From the NCBI RefSeq assembly GCF_918698155.1, contig NZ_CAKKLX010000031.1, positions 1 to 56,016 on the forward strand: DNA of 56,016 nt, given 5' to 3'. The stretch is from Roseomonas sp. CECT 9278 (GTDB lineage: Bacteria > Pseudomonadota > Alphaproteobacteria > Acetobacterales > Acetobacteraceae). This document shows positions 17,839 to 25,319 of this stretch, piece after piece; position 1 is the first letter of the stretch; each line of letters opens with the position of its first letter. The notes under the pieces are model-generated. The model did not search any database, had not been told where the DNA came from, and saw only the letters and a program-made list of their open reading frames with translations. A program made the position numbers and the translations under genes.

Positions 17839-18272
17839 TCTCGCTGTTGTTCTCGCGCGGCGCCCATGGCGTGCCGGCGCCCGCGCCGGTGGATTTCGCC
17901 ACGCTGGTGCTGCCGCCCTCCCCCAATACCTGCCTGCTGACGCCGACCAGCGCGCCGGGGGCGGGGCACCTGCAGCGCGATCCGTTCCCGGTGACGCCGG
18001 AGGCCGCCTTCGAGGCGATCCGCGCGGTCGCGGCCGCGCAGCCGCGGGTCTTCGCGCTGGCGGCGTATCCGGAACGCCGCCAGGCGCAATGGGTGGCGCG
18101 CACACGGGTGATGAACTACCCGGACATCGTGGTGGCGGACGTGGCGCCGACCGGCGGCGGGACGGGATTGTGGCTGTATTCGCGCAGCCTGGTGGGGTGG
18201 TCGGACCTGGGCGCCAACCGTGCGCGGGTGATGGCCTGGCTGGCTGATGTCGAGAACCGGTTGCGGAGATAA
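17835..18272 (+). CDS. DUF1499 domain protein
   Basis: This 145-residue protein has the DUF1499 core [12 protein letters not shown], followed by [20 protein letters not shown] and a C-terminal part [21 protein letters not shown]. There is no clear signal peptide. The start overlaps the stop of the DUF3253 gene, and the stop is 4 bases before the ABC transporter ATG. The function of DUF1499 is not established. Its coupling to an SbmA-like transporter here is the only functional hint. Confidence 0.87.
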   Translation: MISLLFSRGAHGVPAPAPVDFATLVLPPSPNTCLLTPTSAPGAGHLQRDPFPVTPEAAFEAIRAVAAAQPRVFALAAYPERRQAQWVARTRVMNYPDIVVADVAPTGGGTGLWLYSRSLVGWSDLGANRARVMAWLADVENRLRR

Positions 18273-18276
18273 GGCG

Positions 18277-20004
18277 ATGCGCGCGATCGGCCCCTTCCTG
18301 CGCGACGCCTGGGCGCTCGCGCGGCCCTATTGGTCCAGCGAGGATCGCTGGCGCGCGCGCGGGCTGCTGGCCGCGGTGGTCGTGCTGAACCTGTCGCTGG
18401 TCGGCATGACGGTGGTGCTGACCTTCTGGCAGCGGGCCTTCTACAACGCGCTGGAAGCCAAGGATTCCGCGGCCTTCATGGCGCTTCTGTTCAGCTGGCA
18501 CACGACCGCTGACGAGGGCTTCCTGCCGTCCTTCGCCGTGGTCGCCTTCGCCTATATCCTGATCGCGGTCTATGCGCTGTATCTGCGCCAGGCGCTCGAG
18601 ATCCGCTGGCGGCGCTGGCTGACCGAGGTGTACCTGACGCGCTGGCTGGATCAGCGTGCCTATTACCGCATGGCGCTGACCGACCCGGTGACCGACAACC
18701 CCGACCAGCGCATCGCCGAGGATGCGCGGCTGTTCGTGGAGGATTCGCTCGCACTCGGGCTCGGGCTGATGCGGTCGGTGGTGACGCTGTTCTCCTTCGT
18801 GCTGGTGCTGTGGTCGCTGTCGGGGCCGGTGACGCTGCTGGGCGTGACGATCCCGGGCTACATGGTGTGGGTGGCGCTGGTCTATGCGCTGCTCGGCACC
18901 TGGCTCGCGCATCTGATCGGGCGGCGGCTGATCGCGCTGAATTTCAACCAGCAGAAGGTCGAGGCGGATTTCCGCTACGCCCTGGTGCGCTTCCGCGAGA
19001 ATGTGGAAGGCATCGCGCTGCATGGCGGCGAGGCCGATGAGAAGCGCGGCCTGACGCAACGCTTCCGCGCGCTGATGGAGAATTGGTGGGGCATCATGTC
19101 GGCCACCAAGCGGCTGACGCTGTTCACCGTGGGCTACCAGCAGGTGGCGAGCATCTTTCCGATCGTGGTGGCCGCACCCGCGTATTTCGCCGGGCGGATT
19201 CCGCTGGGCGGGCTGATCCAGACCAGCAGCGCCTTCACGCAGGTGCAGGATTCGCTGTCGTGGTTCGTGGAGAATTACGCGCGGCTGACGGCATGGCGCG
19301 CGACGGTGGAACGCCTGACCGGCTTCACCCGCGCGGTGGCCGCCGCGCGCGCCGCGGGCGGCGGGCCGGTGGCGGCGACGGGCGATGCGCCGGGCCTGGC
19401 GCTGCAGGACGTGACGCTGTCTCTGCCCGATGGGCGGGTGCTGCTGGCGGGCGGCGAGGCCGCGGTGGCGCCGGGCGAATCCGTGGTGGTGACCGGCGCC
19501 TCGGGCTCGGGGAAATCCACGCTGTTCCGCGCCATCGCCGGCATCTGGCCCTTCGGGTCGGGGCGGATCGCGCTGCCGGCGACGGGGCGCGCGCTGTTCC
19601 TGCCGCAGCGGCCCTATATCCCGCTCGGGTCGCTGAAGCGCGCGGTCTGCTACCCGGAGGACGAGGCCGGGTTCAGCGATGACGCCGTGGCGGCGGCGCT
19701 GGAGGCGGCGGAGCTGGGGCACCTCGCGCCCCGCCTGCACGAGAGCGAACCCTGGGACCGGCGGCTGTCGGGCGGCGAGCAGCAGCGGCTGGCGCTGGCG
19801 CGGGCATTGCTGCTGAAACCGGACTGGCTGTTCCTCGATGAGGCGACGGCGAGCCTCGATCCGGGTGGCGAGGAGCGGCTCTATGCGAAGCTGAAGGCGG
19901 CGCTGCCGGGCAGTGCGATCATCTCCATCGCGCATCGCCCGGCGGTGGCGGGCTTCCACGACCGCGGGCTGCGGCTGGAGGGTGGCAGGCTGATCCAAGC
20001 CTGA
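18277..20004 (+). CDS. ABC transporter, fused permease and ATPase, SbmA/BacA/VitB12-importer type
   Basis: This 575-residue half-transporter has an N-terminal membrane domain of the ABC_membrane_2 (SbmA/ABCD) type: hydrophobic stretches near residues 27-48 and 80-105, [30 protein letters not shown] and [20 protein letters not shown]. The C-terminal ATPase has Walker [10 protein letters not shown] (about 407-415), signature [15 protein letters not shown] (about 497) and Walker [13 protein letters not shown]. Family members import peptides, cobalamin or acyl compounds; the substrate here is unknown. Start: ATG 18277 has GGAG 8 bases upstream, whereas ATG 18247 overlaps the preceding gene. It is the last gene of the operon, 9 bases from the convergent hydrolase gene. 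Confidence 0.88.
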   Translation: MRAIGPFLRDAWALARPYWSSEDRWRARGLLAAVVVLNLSLVGMTVVLTFWQRAFYNALEAKDSAAFMALLFSWHTTADEGFLPSFAVVAFAYILIAVYALYLRQALEIRWRRWLTEVYLTRWLDQRAYYRMALTDPVTDNPDQRIAEDARLFVEDSLALGLGLMRSVVTLFSFVLVLWSLSGPVTLLGVTIPGYMVWVALVYALLGTWLAHLIGRRLIALNFNQQKVEADFRYALVRFRENVEGIALHGGEADEKRGLTQRFRALMENWWGIMSATKRLTLFTVGYQQVASIFPIVVAAPAYFAGRIPLGGLIQTSSAFTQVQDSLSWFVENYARLTAWRATVERLTGFTRAVAAARAAGGGPVAATGDAPGLALQDVTLSLPDGRVLLAGGEAAVAPGESVVVTGASGSGKSTLFRAIAGIWPFGSGRIALPATGRALFLPQRPYIPLGSLKRAVCYPEDEAGFSDDAVAAALEAAELGHLAPRLHESEPWDRRLSGGEQQRLALARALLLKPDWLFLDEATASLDPGGEERLYAKLKAALPGSAIISIAHRPAVAGFHDRGLRLEGGRLIQA

Positions 20005-20013
20005 CGGCGCGGT

Positions 20014-20889
20014 TCAGCCGAACAGCAGCGGCGCGGCGGCTTCCGCCATGCCGGCATTGGAATGCCCGACGCCGGGCACGGTGACGACGCGCCAGGCGAA
20101 GGGCGCGCCGGCCTCGGCCGCGGCGCGCCGGGCGGTGTCGAAGAAGTGCCAGCCGCGGGCGAAGCGATGGCTGCCCTGCGCCACCGCCCAGGGCTGGCGC
20201 GGCAGGCTGGCGTGGTTGGGGTCGGTGTCGGCCTCGCCCAGTTGCAGGATGACCGGGCGCGCGAAGACGGCGCGCAGCACGCCAGCGTCGGCCGCGGTGC
20301 CGCCCAGGCCTTCCACGAAGGGGCGGTCGAAGCGCGGCAGGGTGTAGGAACCGCTATTGGCGATCACCACCGCCTCGGCCCGCGGCGCGCCGGTGAGCAG
20401 CAGGAAGCGGTGGACGAATTGCGCGCCGGCCGAATGGCCATACAGCACATAGCCGGGGCGCGTGCTGCCCGCGGCCTGCTGGGCGGCGGCGACCACGCGG
20501 TCGAGCGCGTGGAACGACCAGGCCTCGGGCGCTGTGGCGCGGCCGGTGTCGTCCTGCAGGTTGCCGAAATTGTACCAGCGCGTGCCGGGGAATTTCTCGC
20601 GGCCGAATTCCGGGACCAGCAGCAGGAAGCCGTGGCGGTCCGCGAGCGGACGCCATTCGTCGCGGTAGCGGTCGGCGTCGCGCTGCAGGCCGTGCAGGAT
20701 GACGCCGACCTTGCCGCCGGGCGTCCAGGCGGCCGGGCGGTGGAACCAGACGGGCATCGGCGCGGCGGTGGCGCCGGCGGGTTCGGCGATCTCGATGCGG
20801 CCGCTGCCGGGGGCGATGGGCTGCGCCCGTGCCGCCGCCGGCAGGGCGAGCGGCGCGGCAAGCAGGGCGCGGCGATGCAGGCGGATCAT
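20014..20889 (-). CDS. Exported alpha/beta hydrolase, PHB-depolymerase/esterase-like
   Basis: This protein of about 291 residues has a twin-arginine-like signal (LHRRALLAAPLALPAAARAQ). The hydrolase core shows the oxyanion region VGVILHGLQRDADRYRDEW, the nucleophile elbow GHSAG (Ser153), a probable acid in LGEADTDPNH, and the histidine in VPGVGHSNAG. It resembles extracellular poly(3-hydroxybutyrate) depolymerase-type esterases; the substrate is not determinable. An earlier ATG at 20928 is in frame, but the extra 13 residues would precede the signal. It is convergent with the ABC transporter, leaving 9 bases. Confidence 0.82.
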   Translation of the reverse strand: MIRLHRRALLAAPLALPAAARAQPIAPGSGRIEIAEPAGATAAPMPVWFHRPAAWTPGGKVGVILHGLQRDADRYRDEWRPLADRHGFLLLVPEFGREKFPGTRWYNFGNLQDDTGRATAPEAWSFHALDRVVAAAQQAAGSTRPGYVLYGHSAGAQFVHRFLLLTGAPRAEAVVIANSGSYTLPRFDRPFVEGLGGTAADAGVLRAVFARPVILQLGEADTDPNHASLPRQPWAVAQGSHRFARGWHFFDTARRAAAEAGAPFAWRVVTVPGVGHSNAGMAEAAAPLLFG

Positions 20890-20941
20890 CGCCACGCCAC
20901 CCGGCGGACCGCGCGATGCGCGGTGCACGGCGCCATCGCGG

Positions 20942-21931
20942 TCAATCCACCGTCGCGCCGGAGCGGCGCACCACCTCGGCCCAGCGCGCCACGTCGGCGC
21001 GCTGCGTCTCGCGGAACTGGTCCGGCGTGTTCGGCGCCGCCGGCGGGCTGACGCCCTGGTTCTGCACCAGCCATTCGCGGAATTCGGGCGTGGCGATGAT
21101 GCGGTTCACCTCGGCGTTCATGCGCGCCACGATCGGCGCCGGCAGGTTGGCCGGGCCCAGGATGCCGTACCAGGTCGAGGTGTCCATCGGCGGCAGGCCG
21201 CAGGCCTCGCCCACCGTCGGCACGTCGGGCAGCGCGGCCAGGCGTTCGCGCGTGAGCACGAACAGCGCGCGCACCTGGCCCTGGCGGATCGGGCCCATCG
21301 CCGCGCCGGTCTGGTTGAAGAACAGGTCGATGTCGCCCGACAGCAGCGCGCCCATCGCGCCGGGCTGGCCGCGGAAGGGCACGTGCAGCAGGTCGAGCCC
21401 GGCCGCCGTGGCGAATTGCGCGCCGGCCAGGTGGGTGGAGGCGCCATTGCCGGTCGAGCCATAGGAGAGCGCCTGCGGCCGCGCGCGTGCCGCCGCCAGC
21501 ACCGCATGGCAGGAATTCAGGTTCGGCCGCTTCTCGGGGTTCACGATCAGCACGTTGGGCACGTCGCCCAGCAGCACCACCGGGGTGAAGTCCCGCACCA
21601 CGTCGAAGGGCAGGCTGCGATAGAGCGCGGCGTTGATCGCGTGGGTGCCCGCCGTGCCCATGTAGAAGGTGTAGCCGTCCGGCCGCGCCTTCGCGACCAG
21701 GTCGGAGCCGATGTTCCCGCCGGCGCCGGTGCGGTTGTCCACCACGACGGTCTGCCCCAGCGCGCGCGACAGCGGTTCGGCCAGGCGGCGGGCGTAGATG
21801 TCGGTGCCCGCGCCATTGGGGAAGCCGCCCATGATGGTGATGGGCCGGTTCGGCCAGGCAGCGTCCTGGGCCAGCGCCGGCAGCGCGGTGGCGGCGGCGA
21901 TGGCCGCGGCGATGAAGGTGCGTCGCATCAT
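20942..21931 (-). CDS. Tripartite tricarboxylate transporter substrate-binding protein (TctC/Bug)
   Basis: This 329-residue periplasmic binding protein has signal MMRRTFIAAAIAAATALPALA and mature start WPNRPITIMGGFPNGAGTDI. It also has VVVDNRTGAGGNIGSDLVAKA and PTVGEACGLPPMDTSTWYG, all typical of the Bug family that binds carboxylates. No TctA or TctB membrane gene is nearby, so it is an orphan receptor, as is common in Acetobacteraceae and Burkholderiales. GGAG lies about 9 bases before the first ATG. It is divergent from the racemase-family gene, which could act on a related acidic substrate. Confidence 0.93.
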   Translation of the reverse strand: MMRRTFIAAAIAAATALPALAQDAAWPNRPITIMGGFPNGAGTDIYARRLAEPLSRALGQTVVVDNRTGAGGNIGSDLVAKARPDGYTFYMGTAGTHAINAALYRSLPFDVVRDFTPVVLLGDVPNVLIVNPEKRPNLNSCHAVLAAARARPQALSYGSTGNGASTHLAGAQFATAAGLDLLHVPFRGQPGAMGALLSGDIDLFFNQTGAAMGPIRQGQVRALFVLTRERLAALPDVPTVGEACGLPPMDTSTWYGILGPANLPAPIVARMNAEVNRIIATPEFREWLVQNQGVSPPAAPNTPDQFRETQRADVARWAEVVRRSGATVD

Positions 21932-21985
21932 GGTCCCGGTCTCCGTCTGGTTGCGCGGGCGCCACGGCCGGGGGGCGGCCGCCGC

Positions 21986-22014
21986 TTCCGCCGCGCGCGA
22001 TCCCGCCCTAGCCT
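21986..22014 (+). promoter_or_regulatory. Possible promoter abutting the racemase-family gene
   Basis: TTCCGC (21986-21991), 17 bases, then TAGCCT (22009-22014), with the ATG at 22023 and no Shine-Dalgarno sequence. The arrangement suggests a leaderless or very short leader. The -35 match is weak. Confidence 0.28.
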
Positions 22015-22022
22015 TCCCGGCC

Positions 22023-22772
22023 ATGAACGCCCCCTCGATTGCCCCCAGCCTCGCGCGGATCGCGCGCGGCGGGAAGTCCATCTATGGCGCGCCGGTCGGC
22101 ATCCTGATGCTGGAGACGCGCTTCGCGCGCATTCCGGGCGACATGGGCAATGCCGCGACCTGGCCCTTCCCGGTGCTGTTCAAGGTGGTGCGTGGCGCCA
22201 CCTCCGACCGCGTGGTGCTGCAGGGCGCGCGCGGCCTGCTGCCGGATTTCGTGGCGGCGGCGCAGGAGCTGGTGGAGCTCGGGGCGGAGGCGATCAGCAC
22301 CACCTGCGGCTTCCTGTCCCTGTTCCAGCGGGAGCTGGCGGCGGCGGTGGGGGTGCCGGTCGCGACATCCTCCCTGCTGCAGCTGCCCTGGGTGCAGGCG
22401 ACCCTGCCACCGGGCAAGCGGGTGGGCGTGGTGACGGTGAGCAAGGCCTCGCTGACGCCGGCGCATCTGGAGGCGGTCGGCGCCGCGCCGGACACGCCGG
22501 TCATGGGCACGGAGGGCGGGCGGGAGTTCTTCCGCGTGCTGGTCCGCGCGGAGAAGGCCGAGCTGGATGTGGCGCTGGCCGAGCAGGACGTGCTGGAGGC
22601 CGGGCGCGCGCTGGTGGCGGCGCATCCGCAGGTCGGCGCGATCGTGCTGGAATGCACCAACATGCCGCCCTACGCCGCCGCGCTGGCGGAGGCGGTGCGG
22701 CTGCCGGTGTATGACGTGTATTCGATGCTCGCGTGGTTCCACGCGGGGCTGCGGCCGAGGAGGTTTGGCTGA
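22023..22772 (+). CDS. Aspartate/glutamate racemase family protein
   Basis: This 249-residue protein of the Asp/Glu racemase superfamily has both catalytic-position cysteines: Cys95 in ISTTCGFLSLFQ and Cys211 in VLECTNMPPY. The N-terminus YGAPVGILMLETRFARIPGD is typical of the subgroup that also includes maleate isomerase and hydantoin racemase relatives. It is divergent from a TctC receptor. The exact reaction is unknown. A copy of the three-hairpin intergenic repeat begins 2 bases after its stop codon. Confidence 0.87.
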   Translation: MNAPSIAPSLARIARGGKSIYGAPVGILMLETRFARIPGDMGNAATWPFPVLFKVVRGATSDRVVLQGARGLLPDFVAAAQELVELGAEAISTTCGFLSLFQRELAAAVGVPVATSSLLQLPWVQATLPPGKRVGVVTVSKASLTPAHLEAVGAAPDTPVMGTEGGREFFRVLVRAEKAELDVALAEQDVLEAGRALVAAHPQVGAIVLECTNMPPYAAALAEAVRLPVYDVYSMLAWFHAGLRPRRFG

Positions 22773-22773
22773 G

Positions 22774-22899
22774 CCCTCGGACGGCGGGCGCGGCCCGTCC
22801 GGGCCGCTTGCCTTCGTGCCCCGCACTGGTGCGCTGAACGCCGCCGATGGCCTGGGCGCGGTCGCGCCTCGCGCTCCCGGATCGCTTGCGCGATCCGCT
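22774..22899 (+). repeat. Three-hairpin intergenic repeat, copy A
   Basis: Three palindromes in order: GCGGCCC-GTCC-GGGCCGC (22790-22807), GGGCGCGGTCGCGCC (22854-22868) and GGATCGC-TTGC-GCGATCC (22879-22896). The same order and similar flanks (CCTC-GACGGCGGGC, CTTGCCTTCG, GCTCCC) occur at 23858-24268 and, inverted, at 40893-41022. It begins directly after the racemase-family stop codon. Confidence 0.75.
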
Positions 22900-22922
22900 G
22901 GTGGTGATGGCGGGCGCCGCGA

Positions 22923-23756
22923 TCAGCCCTGGAACAGGCTGAGCAGCGACTGCGGCGCCTGGTTGGCGATGGAGAGCGACTGCGTGCCGAGCTGCTGGCG
23001 GATCTGCAAGGCCTGCAGCCGCGCCGATTCCTTCGCGAGGTCGGCGTCGATCAGCGCGCCCAGGCCGCCATCCAGCGCATCGAGCTTGTCGCGGTTGTAG
23101 GCGATCTGCGCATCGACGTAGCGCGCATCCGACCCGTACTGGTTCAGCGCATTCGCGATGACCGTGTTGATGGTGCCCCAGTCGCCGCCGGCGGCCAGCG
23201 CCGCCTGCGCGCCCGCCGCATCGGTCGGCGCCGCCGCGACGATCATGGTGCCCGCGCCATCCACCGAGGTAAGGGTATAGGTGGTGCCGGCCTCGTTGCG
23301 GGTGGTGGTGATGTCGCCGCCCTCCGGCGGGGTGGTCGAGAGCAGGGTGCGGCCGTTATAGGTCGAATCCTGGACGAAGTTGGTGATCTGCGTGCGCAGC
23401 GCCTCGTACTGCGCTTCGTACTGCGCGCGCTGGTCGGTATTGAGCGTGTCGTCGGCCAGGCGGACCAGGGTTTCGCGCACCTTGATCATGGTGTCGGAGA
23501 CCTTGCGCAGGCCGGCCAGCGCGGTGTCGAGCACGCCCTTCACGCCACCCAGCTGTTCATTCGCGGCGGTGAGGCCCGCGACATCCGCCCGCACCGACTG
23601 CGCGACGGCGAAGGCCGCGCCGTCATCCTTCGCATCCGAGACGCGATAGCCGGTGGAGACGCGCTTCTGGGTGGTGTTCAGCGCCTCATTGGTGCGGTTC
23701 AGCGACTGCAGCGCCACCATGGCGCCGAGATTCGTGTTCACCGAATTGAGGCTCAT
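22923..23756 (-). CDS. Flagellin
   Basis: This 277-residue flagellar filament protein has the conserved N-terminal D0/D1 region (MSLNSVNTNLGAMVALQSLN, then TTQKRVSTGYRVSDAKDDGAAFAVAQ). The C-terminal D1/D0 region is KESARLQALQIRQQLGTQSLSIANQAPQSLL. The surface-exposed middle (about 140-190) is very short, so the filament would be nearly smooth. AAGGGA lies about 10 bases before the ATG. No other flagellar gene is in the window, and both flanks are repeat-rich. An upstream in-frame ATG exists, but its translation is repeat-derived. Confidence 0.94.
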   Translation of the reverse strand: MSLNSVNTNLGAMVALQSLNRTNEALNTTQKRVSTGYRVSDAKDDGAAFAVAQSVRADVAGLTAANEQLGGVKGVLDTALAGLRKVSDTMIKVRETLVRLADDTLNTDQRAQYEAQYEALRTQITNFVQDSTYNGRTLLSTTPPEGGDITTTRNEAGTTYTLTSVDGAGTMIVAAAPTDAAGAQAALAAGGDWGTINTVIANALNQYGSDARYVDAQIAYNRDKLDALDGGLGALIDADLAKESARLQALQIRQQLGTQSLSIANQAPQSLLSLFQG

Positions 23757-23857
23757 CGGGATCTTCCCTTCACGATGGACGGGATATTCCCGCCGCGCTG
23801 CCACTGTGGCGGTGACGGGTAAACGAAGTGCTAAGCGCGGCGGATTCTTTTTTGCGT

Positions 23858-24268
23858 CCCTCAGACGGCGGGCGCCGGCCGTCCGGCCGGCTTGCCTTCG
23901 CGCCATGCCCTGGCGCGCCCGGCGCGGCAGTCGGGTTGGGCGCGGTCGCGCCGTGCGCTCCCGGATCGTGCAGGCGCACGATCCGCTTTCTCCTTGCCTC
24001 AATCGCAGGCGCACGCATCCGCGTGCTTGGCTTGCACGCCACGCACTGGCGCACCCGGCGCGGCAGTCGGGTTGGGCGCGGTCGCGCCGTGCGCTCCCGG
24101 ATCGTGCAGGCGCACGATCCGATTTCTCCTTGCTTCAATCGCAGGCGCACACGTCCGCTTTCTCTTTGCCTCAGTCGCACGCGCACGCATCCGCGTGCTT
24201 GGCTTGCACGCCACGCACTGGCGCGCCCGGCGCGGCAGTCGGGTTGGGCGCGGTCGCGCCGTGCGCTC
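23858..24268 (+). repeat. Three-hairpin intergenic repeat, copy B with tandem amplification
   Basis: A full copy starts near 23858 with hairpin GCCGGCC-GTCC-GGCCGGC (23874-23891), then GGGCGCGGTCGCGCC (23938-23952) and GGATCGTG-CAGGCG-CACGATCC (23963-23984). A core of about 43 bases (CCCGGCGCGGCAGTCGGGTT onwards) recurs at 23918, 24054 and 24226, spaced 136 and 172 bases. The GGATCGTG hairpin recurs at 24099-24120 but is lost in the third core. Between cores are related tracts with GCACGCATCCGCGTGCTTGG. Confidence 0.85.
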
Positions 24269-24357
24269 GCGGCCCGAGGCGAAGCCTGGGGCCGGGAGCA
24301 CGGGGAGGGCAATGGTGCGGGCTTCCTGAAGGGGCGTTGGGGTGCAGCCCCGCGCGC

Positions 24358-24390
24358 AAAGAAAAACCCCGCGACCTCTCGGCCGCGGGG
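24358..24390 (-). terminator. Rho-independent terminator of the cold-shock gene
   Basis: On the minus strand, stem CCCCGCG (24390-24384) and CGCGGGG (24373-24367) are separated by a 10-base loop and followed by TTTTTC TTT. It lies 23 bases beyond the stop codon. This is a strong intrinsic terminator. Confidence 0.85.
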
Positions 24391-24412
24391 CTGTCCGGAC
24401 GATCCCTGCGGA

Positions 24413-25210
24413 TCAGTCCTTCATGTTCACGGCCTGGCGGCCGCGCTGGCCGTCACGGACCTCGAGCGAGACCTTCTCGCCCTGCTGCACATCCTGTTTG
24501 CCGGCGCGCTGCAGGACCGACGAATGCAGGAACACGTCCTGGCCGCCATCCTCGGGCGTGACGAAGCCGAAGCCGCGGACCTGGTCGAACCACTTGACCG
24601 TGCCGGCCACGTCGTAGGTCGGGCCGCCTTCGTCCCGGCCACCACCGAAATCGCGCCGCGGCGGACGGTCGCCGAAGGCGCGCGGCGGGCGATCGCCGAA
24701 GCCGCCGCCACCGCCACCGAAGCCGCCGCCGCCGCCGCCGAAATCGCGCCGCGGGGGACGGTCGCCGAAGCCACCGCCGCCACCCGGGCTGCTGAAGTCG
24801 CGCCGCGGGGGACGGTCGCCGAAGCCGCCGCCACCACCGAAGTCGCGCCGCGGCGGACGATCGCCGAAGCCGCCACCGCCACCCGGGCCGCCGAAGTCAC
24901 GGCGCGGCGGACGGTCGCCGAAATCGCGCCGGGGCGGGCGGGCGCCGGCACCGGCGCCACCACCCTCGCCACGCTTGAGCTCGACGATGCGGGTCACGAG
25001 GCGACGGCCCTGGCGGTCCGTGCCGATCTCGCACACCAGCTTGTCACCGGTGTCCGGCGGCTCGATCCCGGCCTCGGTCAATGCCGAGGCGTGGAAGAAG
25101 ACGTCGGTGCCGTCCGGGCCCAGCACGAAGCCGAAACCCTTGCGACCATTGTACCATTTCACCTCGGCCTCGATCGGCCCGGCGCCACCCTGATTTTCGA
25201 ATTCCGACAC
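24413..25210 (-). CDS. Protein with two cold-shock domains joined by a Gly/Arg-rich repeat linker
   Basis: This 265-residue protein probably binds single-stranded RNA or DNA through two OB-fold cold-shock domains. CSD1 (about 14-79) has VKWYNGRKGFGFVLGP and DVFFHASAL. CSD2 (about 200-264) has VKWFDQVRGFGFVTPED and DVFLHSSVL. The linker (about 81-196) is almost only Gly, Arg, Pro, Asp and Phe, with six copies of RPPRRDF, one variant RPPRAF, and poly-Gly runs. It resembles RGG/FG-type disordered regions. Start: no ATG is near, and GTG 25210 begins VSEFENQGG with AGGA just upstream. Strong terminator downstream. It is unlike usual 70-residue CspA proteins. Confidence 0.85.
   Translation of the reverse strand: MSEFENQGGAGPIEAEVKWYNGRKGFGFVLGPDGTDVFFHASALTEAGIEPPDTGDKLVCEIGTDRQGRRLVTRIVELKRGEGGGAGAGARPPRRDFGDRPPRRDFGGPGGGGGFGDRPPRRDFGGGGGFGDRPPRRDFSSPGGGGGFGDRPPRRDFGGGGGGFGGGGGGFGDRPPRAFGDRPPRRDFGGGRDEGGPTYDVAGTVKWFDQVRGFGFVTPEDGGQDVFLHSSVLQRAGKQDVQQGEKVSLEVRDGQRGRQAVNMKD
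24641..24943 (-). repeat. Coding tandem repeat (RPPRRDF / Gly-rich) inside the cold-shock gene
   Basis: Imperfect DNA repeats encode residues about 90-190: GFGDRPPRRDFGG-type units alternating with Gly runs of 3 to 6. Such tracts are prone to length change by slippage or recombination. Confidence 0.8.
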
Positions 25211-25319
25211 GTTCCTGCAGGTCCACAAACAAGATGCGTCCCTGCGGGATGCAAGGGCGCTACGTGTCAGGATGGCACCGCGCAACAGGGAAAGCGAGTG
25301 AAAAACCGGGGCTCGCGCC

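Larger units (their letters stand above)
23757..24412. other. 656-base repeat-rich intergenic region
   Basis: This stretch lies between the flagellin start and the end of the cold-shock gene. Beyond the flagellin leader it is filled by the tandem three-hairpin repeats (23858-24268) and the cold-shock gene terminator (24358-24390). Frames crossing it translate the repeats (for example GLGAVAPCAPGS) and are not genes. Confidence 0.65.

Noticed and set aside
17386..19998. An 870-codon minus-strand frame opposite the SbmA-like operon
   Set aside because: Antisense to four well-recognised genes; Arg/Gln/His-rich, no recognisable domain.
23757..23860. Sigma54 or sigma28 promoter upstream of flagellin
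   Set aside because: A TGGCAG on the coding strand lacks the matching TTGC element at the right spacing, and no flagellar sigma28 match is convincing.
23858..24268. Repeat block as a CRISPR array
   Set aside because: Units are about 43 bases with 93- to 129-base intervals that are themselves related to each other, and there is no cas gene nearby.
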